Shown: in pieces, positions 7,055-16,012 of the stretch | Layout of the letters: every line of letters starts with the position of its first letter | Numbering within the stretch: position 1 is the first letter of the stretch | Assembly: GCF_027484365.1 (NCBI RefSeq) | Contig: NZ_JAIXTC010000026.1 | Span: 1 to 64,000, forward strand | Direction: 5' to 3' | DNA from: Brevundimonas sp. | GTDB taxonomy: Bacteria > Pseudomonadota > Alphaproteobacteria > Caulobacterales > Caulobacteraceae | Length of the DNA: 64,000 bases | Translations under genes and position numbers: made by a program | The notes under the pieces: model-generated | What the model saw: the letters and a program-made list of their open reading frames with translations, nothing else | Told to the model about the DNA's origin: nothing | Databases searched by the model: none

Positions 7055-8611
7055 TCAGGCCGCCTCGGCCAGGTCCACCAGGCCCTGGATCGCGACATAG
7101 TCCGTCTTGCCGGTCCCCAGCACCGGCAGTTCCCGCACCCTGACGATCTTCTTGGGCACAGCCAGCTCAGGAGCCCCGTGGGCGCGGGCCCACTCGGCGA
7201 TCTTGCCGACGTCGGCATCGCTTCGCTCGGTGACCAGGACCAGTTTCTCGCCCTTGCGGCTGTCGGCGATCGAGATGACGGCATGGCGGTTGTCGGGCCA
7301 GACGGCCTGGACCAGACCTTCAACGGCGCTCAAGGAGACCATCTCGCCGCCGATCTTGGCGAACCGCTTCACCCGGCCAAGGATGGCGATATAGCCCTCA
7401 GGGTCGATGTCGACGATGTCGCCGGTGTCGTGCCAGCCGCCGTCCAGCGGATCGATCCTCGTCGGATCCTCGGGCGACATATAACCGGCCATGACATTGG
7501 GGCCGCGCAGGAACAGGCGCTTGCCCTCGGTAATGCCCTCGACCGCCTCCAGACGCGCCTCCATGCCGGGCAGGAGCTGGCCGACGCTGCCCGGCCGGTT
7601 GCGGTCGGGATGGTTCACGGCGACCACGGGCGCCGCTTCGGTCGCGCCATAGCCTTCCAGCAGCTTCACGCCGCCGAACTTGGTGTTGAACAGGTGGTGG
7701 GTCTCGTCGCGGACCCGCTCGGCGCCCGCGACCACGAACTGCAGGGTGCGGAAATCGTCCGGCGAGGCCACGCGCGCCCACTGGTTCAGGAAGGTGTCGG
7801 TCGCGAACAGGATGGAGGCCTTCACCTCGGCCAGCAGGGCGACGATCTGTTTGCCGTGCAGGGGGGAGGGGTACTGGAAGGTCTTCAGCCCGTTCAGGAT
7901 CGGCAGGATGACCCCGCCGGTCAGGCCGAAACAATGGAAGGTCGGCAGGGGATTGAACATCACCCAGTCCGGATCGAGCGGGATGTGGGCGTTCACCTGA
8001 CGCGCATTGGCGACGAGGTTCTTCTGGCTCAGCAGCACGCCCTTGGGCGCGCCGAAGCTGCCGGAGGTGAACAGGACCACGCCCGGATCGTCGGGTTGGG
8101 TCTTCACGCGGAACTGCTTGGGCGCGATGCCCGCCATGAGGCCGAACAGCTTGTCCTGCAGGCCGATCGTGGCGCGGACGTCGTCGAGCCAGACGATCTC
8201 GGCGACCGTCTCCAGCTGGGCGATCAGCTCCTCGAGCTTGGCCTGTTCGACGAAGCGACGGGCGCACAGGATCTTCCGGACCCCGGCCGCCTGGATCGCC
8301 GCCTTCAGATTCCGCTCGCCCGAGGTGAAGTTCAGCATCACCGGTACGCGGCCGAAGGCGTGCAGGCCGAAGAAGGTCACCACGACGCCCATGGAAGAGG
8401 GCAGCAGGATGCCGACGCGCTCGGCGGGTTGCGTCATGCCCGCGATCTTGCGGCCCAGCACGAAGGCCGCGCGGATCAGGCCGGTGTAGGTGAGGGGCTT
8501 GCGGTCCTGGTCCTCCAGAATCTCCTTGTCGCCATAGCGGGCGCGCGCCGCGATCAGGGCGTCGAACAGGGATTCTTCGCCTGCCGATGGGTCGAGGCCG
8601 GGCCTAAGCAA
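7055..8611 (-). CDS. AMP-dependent acyl-CoA/acyl-ACP synthetase (Aas-like)
   Basis: This encodes 518 aa of the ANL adenylating superfamily. The ATP loop is FTSGSFGAPKGV (about residues 187-198), followed by EGYGATEAAP (about 333), GWHDTGDIV (about 407), the hinge ILGRVKRFAKIGGEMVS and a C-terminal GTGKTDY with the catalytic lysine. The segment PLPTFHCFGLTGGVILPILNG is characteristic of the acyl-ACP synthetase half of Aas, so long-chain fatty acid activation for phospholipid recycling is likely. The acyltransferase half of Aas is missing. The start is a TTG at 8611 behind a good GGAGGAG ribosome site; no ATG start fits the N-terminus. Confidence 0.85.
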   Translation of the reverse strand: MLRPGLDPSAGEESLFDALIAARARYGDKEILEDQDRKPLTYTGLIRAAFVLGRKIAGMTQPAERVGILLPSSMGVVVTFFGLHAFGRVPVMLNFTSGERNLKAAIQAAGVRKILCARRFVEQAKLEELIAQLETVAEIVWLDDVRATIGLQDKLFGLMAGIAPKQFRVKTQPDDPGVVLFTSGSFGAPKGVLLSQKNLVANARQVNAHIPLDPDWVMFNPLPTFHCFGLTGGVILPILNGLKTFQYPSPLHGKQIVALLAEVKASILFATDTFLNQWARVASPDDFRTLQFVVAGAERVRDETHHLFNTKFGGVKLLEGYGATEAAPVVAVNHPDRNRPGSVGQLLPGMEARLEAVEGITEGKRLFLRGPNVMAGYMSPEDPTRIDPLDGGWHDTGDIVDIDPEGYIAILGRVKRFAKIGGEMVSLSAVEGLVQAVWPDNRHAVISIADSRKGEKLVLVTERSDADVGKIAEWARAHGAPELAVPKKIVRVRELPVLGTGKTDYVAIQGLVDLAEAA

Positions 8612-8926
8612 TACGCGTCTCCTCCGGGGGGCCTTGTCGCCGCCCCCTCGCTGTCAGGCGCGCAAACTAGTTAAGCCCGGCGCTGATGAAAAGATGCGTT
8701 ACACGGCGTGAGGGTTTGGAGAGGCGGGCGAGGTGTAGGCCCCAATGTTTCACGGGTGCCGATCCTGGGCTCGGGCGAACTTCCGTCTTCGTGCCGTTGC
8801 GGACCTAGGACCCGATGGTAGAAGTGGCGAGCGTCGCCAAGGGGAAACCTGCGGCTGCCGAGGCACCGAAATAGGGACCCAGCGCCGCTTCTTCGTTACT
8901 CCACCCGCCCAAACAAGGCGCTGATT
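8612..8926. other. 315-bp intergenic region, no gene recognised
   Basis: The region lies between divergent genes. The first 30 bases carry the ribosome site of the leftward acyl-ACP synthetase. A ggtgcc/ggcacc pair (8755-8760 and 8862-8867) encloses about 100 nt with a small ggcga-gcg-tcgcc hairpin (8826-8838). Bases 8839-8856 resemble the helix-45 region of 16S rRNA, with one extra A and without the anti-Shine-Dalgarno tail. I looked for tmRNA, SRP RNA and common riboswitch signatures and saw none. Promoters for both flanking genes probably lie here but were not resolved. Confidence 0.4.
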
Positions 8927-9649
8927 TTGACCTCGAACGACCTCGATTTCGCGAGCCTCTTAGCACAACGAGACGCCGCTTATTGGGCCTGCGTCGCCGC
9001 GCTCGCGGCTTGGCTGAGCGTCGTCACTGCGGGCGTAGGCCTCTATCTGCTCTGGAGACAGCTCGCCGCGAACACGGCAGCCTTGATCGCGGCGAGTAGA
9101 AGCGCCGACGCTGCGGCATCAGCGTCCGAGATTGCGTTTCAACACAGCCGTCCTTGGATGAAACTGACGCTCAACAGTCGGGAATCGCAGATTTTCTTCA
9201 CGCCGCCGTCCGGCGGACAAGATCAACCGCCGCAGCTAAGTATCCCAATCCGATACGAGAATGTGGGACAAACCCCAGCCTTGGGGCATCTGATCATCCC
9301 AAAAGGCGTGCGAGATCCACACTTGGATAACGGTGCCAGCGTGCGGGCTGCGTGGGACGAAATCCTAGCGACCAACTGGAATCCCCAAGAAGCGGTTTTT
9401 CCAAAAGAAGCTCACGAAATGGGGATGGGGGCTTGGCTGCCGTGGCCTAGCGATCTGCAGAGCGGCCATTTCGTCGTTCTGCTCGTCTCCCTGTATAAGA
9501 GCGCGATCGACGGGCCTTGGCACGCCACGCCTTTGCTCGTGTGGCTTCACGGACCGCAGCCGACTGGCAATCCAGTGCGGGCCCCAAATGGCGCCTGGTC
9601 GAGCGTGATCCTGACTTCCGGCGGGGGGATGGGCACCCACCCCATCTGA
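8927..9649 (+). CDS. hypothetical single-span membrane protein
   Basis: This encodes 240 aa from TTG 8927, with an aagg ribosome site about 9 nt upstream; no ATG lies near the N-terminus. Residues about 20-43 form one transmembrane helix. A short Ala/Ser-rich helix follows (about 45-75), then RPWMKLTL and a soluble beta-type domain with the phrase YENVGQTPALG. This layout (TM, short coil, RPW, N-x-G-x-TPA) recurs in many uncharacterised bacterial membrane proteins. Codon use is less GC-biased than in the neighbours (more TTG, CAA, AAA), and the gene interrupts otherwise core surroundings. That suggests acquisition by transfer. No function is assigned. Confidence 0.65.
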   Translation: MTSNDLDFASLLAQRDAAYWACVAALAAWLSVVTAGVGLYLLWRQLAANTAALIAASRSADAAASASEIAFQHSRPWMKLTLNSRESQIFFTPPSGGQDQPPQLSIPIRYENVGQTPALGHLIIPKGVRDPHLDNGASVRAAWDEILATNWNPQEAVFPKEAHEMGMGAWLPWPSDLQSGHFVVLLVSLYKSAIDGPWHATPLLVWLHGPQPTGNPVRAPNGAWSSVILTSGGGMGTHPI

Positions 9650-9856
9650 CTCCCCGTTCGCCGCCCCGGCCGAAAAGCGGGCGGCGTGGAGCGAATGTCC
9701 ACCTTCCACCTGGAACTGACGTCGAGCGAGCCTGTTTTGGGGCGGAGCCATCTCGGTACAACGGCCTCCACGCACACCGACACAGGCCGTGACTTGCCTT
9801 CCGCAGGCGGAACGACGACATACCCTGTTCAAGTCCCAGGAGCCCGGCCCGCCTCG

Positions 9857-10819
9857 ATGGTCACCCTCATCGACACCCTGACGCGCAAACCGTCAGACCT
9901 GCGTCACCCGGAAAAGCAGAACCGGCCCGAGACGGCCGTGCTGCGCAAGCCCGACTGGCTGAGGGTCAAGGCGCCCGGGTCGGGCCAGTACAACGCCACG
10001 AAGGACATCGTCCGGTCCAAGGGGCTGGTGACCGTCTGCGAGGAGGCGGCCTGTCCGAACATCGGCGAATGCTGGAGCCAGAAGCACGCCACCCTGATGA
10101 TCATGGGCGACACCTGCACGAGGGCCTGCGCCTTCTGCAACGTCAAGACGGGCCTGCCCCAGCCGCTGGATCCGGAAGAGCCGGGCAAGGTCGGGCTGGC
10201 GGTGTCGCAGCTGGGGCTGAACCATGTGGTGATCACCTCGGTCGATCGGGATGACGTCTCGGACGGGGGCGCGGCCCATTTCGCCGAGGTCGTGCGCCAG
10301 ATCCGGTTGCAGGCCCCGAACACCACGATCGAGATCCTGACGCCTGACTTCCTGCGCAAGGACGGCGCGGCCGAGGTGATGATCGACGCCCGGCCGGACG
10401 TGTTCAACCACAACCTCGAAACCGTGCCGCGGCTGTATCTGAAGATCCGGCCGGGCGCCCGCTACTTCCACTCCCTGCGCCTGTTGCAGATGGTCAAGGA
10501 GCGTGACCCCAACCAGTTCACCAAGTCCGGCATCATGGTCGGTCTGGGCGAGACCAAGGAGGAGGTCATGCAGGTGATGGACGACATGCGCTCCGCCGGC
10601 GTCGACTTCATCACCATCGGCCAGTACCTGCAGCCGACACGCAAACACGCCGCCATCGACCGGTTCGTCACGCCCGAAGAGTTCAAGGCCTATGAGGCGA
10701 TCGCCCGGGCCAAGGGTTTCCTGATGGTGTCGTCATCGCCGCTGACGCGGTCGTCGCATCACGCCGGAGACGACTTCGCCCGGCTGAAGGCGGCGCGCGA
10801 GGGGCAGAACAGGCGTTGA
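9857..10819 (+). CDS. lipA: lipoyl synthase
   Basis: This encodes 320 aa, a radical SAM enzyme that inserts two sulfurs into octanoyl-lysine on E2 and H proteins. The auxiliary cluster cysteines are C61, C66 and C72 in [13 protein letters not shown]. The SAM cluster CxxxCxxC is at C87, C91 and C94 (CTRACAFC). The C-terminal [16 protein letters not shown] holds the conserved RSS-x-x-A motif. ATG 9857 gives the usual N-terminus; the frame is open further upstream without family similarity. It supplies the cofactor for PdhB, PdhC and other lipoyl domains. The next gene follows after a long inverted repeat. Confidence 0.97.
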   Translation: MVTLIDTLTRKPSDLRHPEKQNRPETAVLRKPDWLRVKAPGSGQYNATKDIVRSKGLVTVCEEAACPNIGECWSQKHATLMIMGDTCTRACAFCNVKTGLPQPLDPEEPGKVGLAVSQLGLNHVVITSVDRDDVSDGGAAHFAEVVRQIRLQAPNTTIEILTPDFLRKDGAAEVMIDARPDVFNHNLETVPRLYLKIRPGARYFHSLRLLQMVKERDPNQFTKSGIMVGLGETKEEVMQVMDDMRSAGVDFITIGQYLQPTRKHAAIDRFVTPEEFKAYEAIARAKGFLMVSSSPLTRSSHHAGDDFARLKAAREGQNRR

Positions 10820-10835
10820 TCATGCAGTCCGTCAC

Positions 10836-10982
10836 CCTTCTCCCCCCGGGGGAGAAGGTGGGCCCGCAGGGCTCGGATGAGGGGGCGGGTTCAGCGAACC
10901 GGCTCCTGCCGATCGAGCGTGCGGACGCAACCCCCTCATCCGTCTCGCTTCGCGAGCCACCTTCTCCCCCGAGGGGAGAAGG
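10836..10982. repeat. large intergenic inverted repeat with palindromic ends (Caulobacterales-type)
   Basis: Each end is itself a palindrome: ccttctccccccgggggagaa at 10836-10856 and a near copy at 10960-10982. The inner arms ggatgaggggg (10875-10885) and ccccctcatcc (10931-10941) are also inverted. The whole can fold into a long cruciform or an RNA hairpin between lipA and the next gene, 8 bp before its ATG. Similar GC-rich palindromic units are common between genes in Caulobacterales. It may attenuate or terminate lipA transcription, or be a mobile miniature element. Confidence 0.75.
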
Positions 10983-10989
10983 AGTCTAG

Positions 10990-11445
10990 ATGGCCGTCCA
11001 CCGCGTCACCCGCACTCTGCCCTATACGCCCGCCCAGCTCGCCGACCTGGTGGCGGACGTGGAGGCCTATCCGCGCTTCGTGAAATGGGTCAGTTCCATG
11101 CGGGTCTGGAACCGGCGCGAGGAAAGCGAAGGCGTGTCCCTGCTGGACGCCGAGGCGGCGGTAGGGTTCTCGTTCCTGAAGGAGCGGTTCTCGACCTGGG
11201 TCCGGCATGACCGCAACCTGCCGCGCGTCGAGGTCGGACTGTTGCGCGGTCCGTTCAGGCACCTCAAGAACCGCTGGGATTTCCATGAGACTCCAGAGGG
11301 TACGCGGCTGGAGTTCACGATCGACTTCGCCTTCAAAAGCCCGATCCTGAACGCCATGCTGACTGCCAATTTCGACCTCGCCGTCGGCAAGCTGATCCAG
11401 AGTTTCGAGGATGAGGCCGCGCGGCGGTACGGCAGGCCGGAATGA
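10990..11445 (+). CDS. SRPBCC-family protein, COQ10/RatA type
   Basis: This encodes 151 aa. The START-like fold of the COQ10/RatA family is shown by the N-terminus RTLPYTPAQLADLVADVEAY, the motif PRFVKWV, and FSTWVRHDRNLPRVEVGLL with GPFRHLKNRW. The yeast homologue COQ10 binds ubiquinone for respiration; E. coli RatA was described as affecting ribosome association. In alphaproteobacteria it usually follows lipA, as here, which favours the ubiquinone-binding role. The ATG starts 8 bp after the palindromic repeat, and its stop overlaps the next gene (ATGA). Confidence 0.88.
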   Translation: MAVHRVTRTLPYTPAQLADLVADVEAYPRFVKWVSSMRVWNRREESEGVSLLDAEAAVGFSFLKERFSTWVRHDRNLPRVEVGLLRGPFRHLKNRWDFHETPEGTRLEFTIDFAFKSPILNAMLTANFDLAVGKLIQSFEDEAARRYGRPE

Positions 11446-12569
11446 CGGCGTTCGACTTCGACGCGGTCGTGGTCGGGGCAGGGGCGGTAGGCCTCGCCTG
11501 CGGGCGGGCGCTGTCGAAACGGGGGCTGACCGTGCTCGTGCTCGAGAAGGAGCCGCACATCGGCCAGGGCGTCTCCTCGCGCAACTCCGAGGTCATCCAC
11601 GGCGGGCTCTACTATCCGACCGGATCGCTGAAGGCGCGGTTCTGCGTCGAGGGGCGGCGGGCGCTGTACGCCTATCTGGAAACCCGCAAGATCGACTACC
11701 GCAAATGCGGGAAACTGGTCGTGGCGACGCGCGAGGACGAGGTCGCCCATATCGAGGCGATCTTCGAACAGGCGAGGACGAACGGCGTCGAGGGCCTGGA
11801 GCATCTGACAGGCGAACAGGCGCGGGCGCTCGAGCCGGGGCTGAACGCCCATGCCGCCATCCTGTCGCCCGAAAGCGGGCTGTTCGCCAGCCACGACTAT
11901 ATGCTGGCCTTGGAGGGCGAGATCGGAGACGCCGGCGGCTCGGTCGTGGTCTCGACACCGTTCGAACGGGCCGAGCCCCTGCCGGGCGGCGGGTTCACGG
12001 TCACGGCCGGAGGGCCCGATTCCGGAGGCGGCGGGGCGACCCTGACCTGTCGCCTGCTGGTCCCCGCACCCGGCCTGTCTTCGCAGGAGGTCGCGGGGCG
12101 GATCGCGGGCTTCCCGGCAGATCGCATCCCCGAGGGCCATTTCGGCAAGGGCGTCTATTTCCGCCTGACCGGCAAGGCTCCGTTCGAGCGGCTGATCTAT
12201 CCGCCGCCCATCGCGGGGGCGCTGGGCACCCACTATCGCAGGGATCTGGGCGGACAGGCAGTATTCGGGCCGGACCTCGAATACGTCGAGACCGAGGACT
12301 ATTCCGTCGATCCGGGCCGGGCCGAGGATTTCGCGACCTATATCCGCCGCTTCTGGCCGGGCCTTCCCGACGGGGCCCTCACGCCCGACTACGCCGGGAT
12401 CCGGCCCAAGCTGCATGGTCCGGGAGAGCCCCAGCCCGACTTCCAGCTGCGCGGCGCCGACGACCACGGCATCGACGGCCTGGTCGCCCTGTTCGGCATC
12501 GAAAGCCCGGGCCTGACCAGTTCCCTTGCGATCGGCGAGGCGGTTGCGGATATGCTGGAGCATGACTGA
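11442..12569 (+). CDS. FAD-dependent oxidoreductase, L-2-hydroxyglutarate oxidase/dehydrogenase-like
   Basis: This 375-aa protein is of the DAO family. The N-terminal dinucleotide fold is VVVGAGAVGLACGRALSKRG (residues about 9-28), followed by an acidic residue in LVLEKE. The segment SSRNSEVIHGGLYYPTGSLK is typical of LhgO/L2HGDH. Other features are DYRKCGKLVVA and the C-terminal FGIESPGLTSSLAIGE, which closes the FAD site. It should oxidise L-2-hydroxyglutarate or a related hydroxy acid and pass electrons to quinone or oxygen. It overlaps the gene before (4 bp) and the acetyltransferase after (8 bp), so all are likely one transcript. Confidence 0.85.
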   Translation: MTAFDFDAVVVGAGAVGLACGRALSKRGLTVLVLEKEPHIGQGVSSRNSEVIHGGLYYPTGSLKARFCVEGRRALYAYLETRKIDYRKCGKLVVATREDEVAHIEAIFEQARTNGVEGLEHLTGEQARALEPGLNAHAAILSPESGLFASHDYMLALEGEIGDAGGSVVVSTPFERAEPLPGGGFTVTAGGPDSGGGGATLTCRLLVPAPGLSSQEVAGRIAGFPADRIPEGHFGKGVYFRLTGKAPFERLIYPPPIAGALGTHYRRDLGGQAVFGPDLEYVETEDYSVDPGRAEDFATYIRRFWPGLPDGALTPDYAGIRPKLHGPGEPQPDFQLRGADDHGIDGLVALFGIESPGLTSSLAIGEAVADMLEHD

Positions 12570-13092
12570 GCTTCTTATCCGCGACGCCGAGGCGTCGGAC
12601 ATCCCGGCCCTGCATGGCCTGATCGAAAGCGCATATCGCGGCGAGGCCTCCCGCGCCGGCTGGACCACCGAGGCCGATCTGCTCGGCGGGCAGCGAACCG
12701 ATGCGGACGAACTGGGCGTCATCATCGCCGATCCGGACCAGTTCGTGCTGACGGCCTGGGACCGCTCCGAACTCGTCGCCTGCGTGCGGGTCCTGAAACT
12801 TTCGGCGGACGCGGGATATTTCGGAATGCTGTCGGTGCGCCCGACGCTTCAGGCCTCGGGACTCGGCAGACGCATGGTCGCGGCGGCCGAATCGGCCATG
12901 GCCGGGCGGTTCGGTGCCAGCCGATCCCGCATCCAGGTTTTTCCCCAGCGACAGAGCCTGATCGCCTGGTACGAGCGGCTGGGCTACGTCGCGACCGGCG
13001 AAACCGCGCCCTTTCCCTATGACGACCCGCGCATGGGACTGCCGCTGCGGGACGATCTCAGCTTCATCATCCTCGAGAAGCCCCTGGGATGA
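12562..13092 (+). CDS. GNAT-family N-acetyltransferase
   Basis: This encodes 176 aa. The fold is recognisable from an N-terminal IRDAEASDIPALHGLIESAY, the strand pair around VACVRVLKL, the acetyl-CoA loop VRPTLQASGLGRRMVAAAE (Q/R-x-x-G-x-G/A pattern, about residues 90-108) and the C-terminal WYERLGYVATGE. The substrate is unknown. ATG 12562 is inside the previous gene (8-bp overlap). The last bases overlap the next GNAT gene. The two acetyltransferases differ in subfamily, so they are not a recent tandem duplication. Confidence 0.85.
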   Translation: MTELLIRDAEASDIPALHGLIESAYRGEASRAGWTTEADLLGGQRTDADELGVIIADPDQFVLTAWDRSELVACVRVLKLSADAGYFGMLSVRPTLQASGLGRRMVAAAESAMAGRFGASRSRIQVFPQRQSLIAWYERLGYVATGETAPFPYDDPRMGLPLRDDLSFIILEKPLG

Positions 13093-13610
13093 CGACGATC
13101 CGGACCGGGCGTCTCATTCTACGCCCCGCGCGATCTGACGATCTGGACGCCATCCACGCCGTCCTGTCGCACCCGGAGGCCATGCGCTGGTGGTCGACTC
13201 CGCCACATGAGGACATCGAACAGTCGCGAACCTGGCTGGAGGCGATGATCGCCAATACGGCGGCGGGCGCGGCGGATTTCGTCGTCGAATACGAGGGCCG
13301 CGTGATCGGCAAGGCCGGGTGCTGGAAGGCACCCGACGTGGGCTACATCCTGCACCCGGACGTCTGGGGGCGGGGGCTGGCGACCGAGGCTCTCAGCGCC
13401 GTGATCGACCACGTCTTCGCGACGGAGGACCTAAAGGCGCTCAATGCCGACGTCGATCCGTACAATGCGGCGTCGATCCGATTGCTGGAGCGGCTGGGCT
13501 TCGTCAGGACCGGCGAGGCAAAGGCCACCTGGCATGTCGGCGGCCAGTGGATGGACAGTCTCTACTACGGCCTCGAACGGTCTCGCTGGCCGGCGAGTCA
13601 GGAGGGTTGA
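13089..13610 (+). CDS. GNAT-family N-acetyltransferase, RimJ/RimL type
   Basis: This encodes 173 aa. TGRLILRPARSDDLDAIHAV at the N-terminus, WGRGLATEALSAVIDHVF (acetyl-CoA loop, about residues 93-110) and NAASIRLLERLGFVRTGE are typical of acetyltransf_3 (RimJ/RimL-like) enzymes. RimL-type enzymes acetylate ribosomal protein N-termini or small amines; here the target is unknown. The ATG overlaps the preceding stop (ATGA). It is the last gene before a probable terminator and rpmF. Confidence 0.87.
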   Translation: MTTIRTGRLILRPARSDDLDAIHAVLSHPEAMRWWSTPPHEDIEQSRTWLEAMIANTAAGAADFVVEYEGRVIGKAGCWKAPDVGYILHPDVWGRGLATEALSAVIDHVFATEDLKALNADVDPYNAASIRLLERLGFVRTGEAKATWHVGGQWMDSLYYGLERSRWPASQEG

Positions 13611-13647
13611 ACTTCCATCCGGCTTGAGGCATAAGCCCGCGCTCGCT

Positions 13648-13683
13648 GGCGGCTCTTTCGAAGGGCCGCCGCTTCTGTTTTTT
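13648..13683 (+). terminator. Rho-independent terminator after the two GNAT genes
   Basis: A 9-bp stem (13648-13656 with 13662-13670, G-T pairs at two positions) has a 5-nt loop and is followed after a few bases by a seven-T run at 13677-13683. It lies 38 bp past the stop of the second acetyltransferase and 50 bp before rpmF. Confidence 0.6.
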
Positions 13684-13732
13684 GCGTCAGGCCCTCGCGG
13701 GAACCGGCGCCGTATACGAGATCGAGACGGAC

Positions 13733-13915
13733 ATGGCCGTTCCTAAGCGCAAAGTATCGCCCTCGCGTCGCAACATGCGCCGCGCCCACGACGCCCTGGG
13801 TACGAACCCGTACACCGAGGACAAGGACACGGGCGAGCTGCGTCGCTCGCACCACATCGACCTGAAGACCGGCACCTATCGCGGCCGTCAGGTTCTGACG
13901 CCCAAGGAAGACTAG
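13733..13915 (+). CDS. rpmF: 50S ribosomal protein L32
   Basis: This encodes 60 aa. The N-terminus [20 protein letters not shown] is diagnostic for bacterial L32, and the C-terminus [12 protein letters not shown] matches alphaproteobacterial L32, which lacks the zinc cysteines of other bacteria. ATG 13733 is chosen over an in-frame extension because L32 always begins MAVPK. It lies between two terminators, so it is probably monocistronic. Confidence 0.97.
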   Translation: MAVPKRKVSPSRRNMRRAHDALGTNPYTEDKDTGELRRSHHIDLKTGTYRGRQVLTPKED

Positions 13916-13963
13916 TTTCGACGCGAGGCCGGGCGCCGGTCTCCCGCCGAAACCGTGAAGTTT

Positions 13964-13994
13964 ACGGCGCGCGGGTCAACCGCGCGCCGTTTTC
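13964..13994 (+). terminator. Rho-independent terminator of rpmF
   Basis: A perfect 11-bp stem, acggcgcgcgg (13964-13974) with ccgcgcgccgt (13980-13990), has a 5-nt loop and is followed by T residues to 13993. It lies about 50 bp after the rpmF stop. Confidence 0.88.
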
Positions 13995-14060
13995 GTGTGA
14001 TTTCGGATCTTCGCCCGTCGCGGAAGCCCGGCCATCCAGCTGGTCGAAAGCTGCGGCTGA

Positions 14061-15422
<1,362 letters not shown>

Positions 15423-15460
15423 GCGATCGACAGGGGCGGGCGTCAACGGCGTCCGCCTTC

Positions 15461-15486
15461 GCCGTAAAACTACGTAGTTCTACGGC
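15461..15486. promoter_or_regulatory. 26-bp nested palindrome upstream of ftsB, candidate operator
   Basis: Outer arms gccgta (15461-15466) and tacggc (15481-15486) enclose the perfect 12-bp palindrome aactacgtagtt (15468-15479). Only the joining bases (15467 and 15480) break the symmetry. There is no following T-run, so it is not a good terminator of eno. The even symmetry suits a dimeric DNA-binding regulator. Confidence 0.45.
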
Positions 15487-15516
15487 AAAGCTAGGGTTTG
15501 TTAGGCATTTTCGGTC

Positions 15517-15534
15517 ACACAGGATCAACTGTGT
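15517..15534. promoter_or_regulatory. short inverted repeat acacag-N6-ctgtgt before ftsB
   Basis: Perfect 6-bp arms at 15517-15522 and 15529-15534 lie 25 bp before the ftsB ATG and 9 bp before its ribosome site (agaaggag, 15543-15550). The spacing is that of a typical dimer operator or a small 5' UTR hairpin. It is distinct from the larger palindrome 31 bp upstream. Confidence 0.3.
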
Positions 15535-15558
15535 TCACGCTCAGAAGGAGCGTTCGTG

Positions 15559-15888
15559 ATGCCCGAACGGATGAAGCCCTATTCGCTGTCTGCCTTCCTG
15601 TTTCTGCTTGTCGTCTATCTGGGCGTTCAGGCGCTGACAGGAGAACGGGGCCTGCTCAGCGGCGCTGCCCGCGATGCGCGGCTGGCCCAGCGCGAGGCGC
15701 AACTCACCTCCCTGACCGAACAGCGGGCGGACCTCGAGGTGCGTGTCCACTACCTGCGCACCGGCAGCCTGTCGCGCGACCTGCTGGAAGAGCGGGCCCG
15801 CGCCGTGCTCGGTTTCAGCGATCCGCGCGACTATGTGATCCGCACGGTCGCCGTCGCGCCCGTCGCCGCGAGCGCAACCCTCTCCTGA
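15559..15888 (+). CDS. ftsB: septum formation initiator / cell division protein FtsB
   Basis: This encodes 109 aa. A short cytoplasmic N-terminus is followed by one transmembrane helix (about residues 9-27), a coiled coil (about 35-65, AQREAQLTSLTEQRADLEVR) and the DivIC/FtsB C-terminal segment with LLEERARAVLGFSDPRDYVI. FtsB joins FtsL and FtsQ in the divisome and activates septal peptidoglycan synthesis. ATG 15559 has a strong agaaggag site 8 nt upstream; the GTG three bases earlier is possible. Position between eno and pdhA is the usual alphaproteobacterial one. Confidence 0.9.
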   Translation: MPERMKPYSLSAFLFLLVVYLGVQALTGERGLLSGAARDARLAQREAQLTSLTEQRADLEVRVHYLRTGSLSRDLLEERARAVLGFSDPRDYVIRTVAVAPVAASATLS

Positions 15889-15916
15889 ACTCTTGTTACA
15901 GCCCGGGTTGCGTGCT

Positions 15917-15946
15917 TTGCCTTTGGGGAACGAAGGCTGCTACAGC
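15917..15946 (+). promoter_or_regulatory. candidate promoter of the pdh operon
   Basis: TTGCCT (15917-15922) and GCTACAGC (15939-15946) resemble the Caulobacter housekeeping promoter, with a spacer one base longer than consensus. It lies 66 bp before the pdhA ATG, in the 124-bp gap after ftsB. Confidence 0.35.
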
Positions 15947-16012
15947 CGCTTTCCGTAACGACAAGAGGCCCGCACGGCGCGTTTCGCCATGGGCTCCACC
16001 GGGAGATGCCGG

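Noticed and set aside
6953..8674. 573-codon plus-strand frame opposite the acyl-ACP synthetase
   Set aside because: The composition (rich in Gly, Gln, Asp, His) is that of an antisense frame, and the minus strand carries complete ANL-family motifs.
8612..8926. Possible 6S RNA, tmRNA or SRP RNA in the gap
   Set aside because: No conserved core (SRP loop, tmRNA tag, 6S central bubble with closing stems) could be traced; only weak pairing was seen.
15461..15486. Palindrome before ftsB considered as the eno terminator
   Set aside because: No T-run follows on either strand, and the symmetry suits an operator better.
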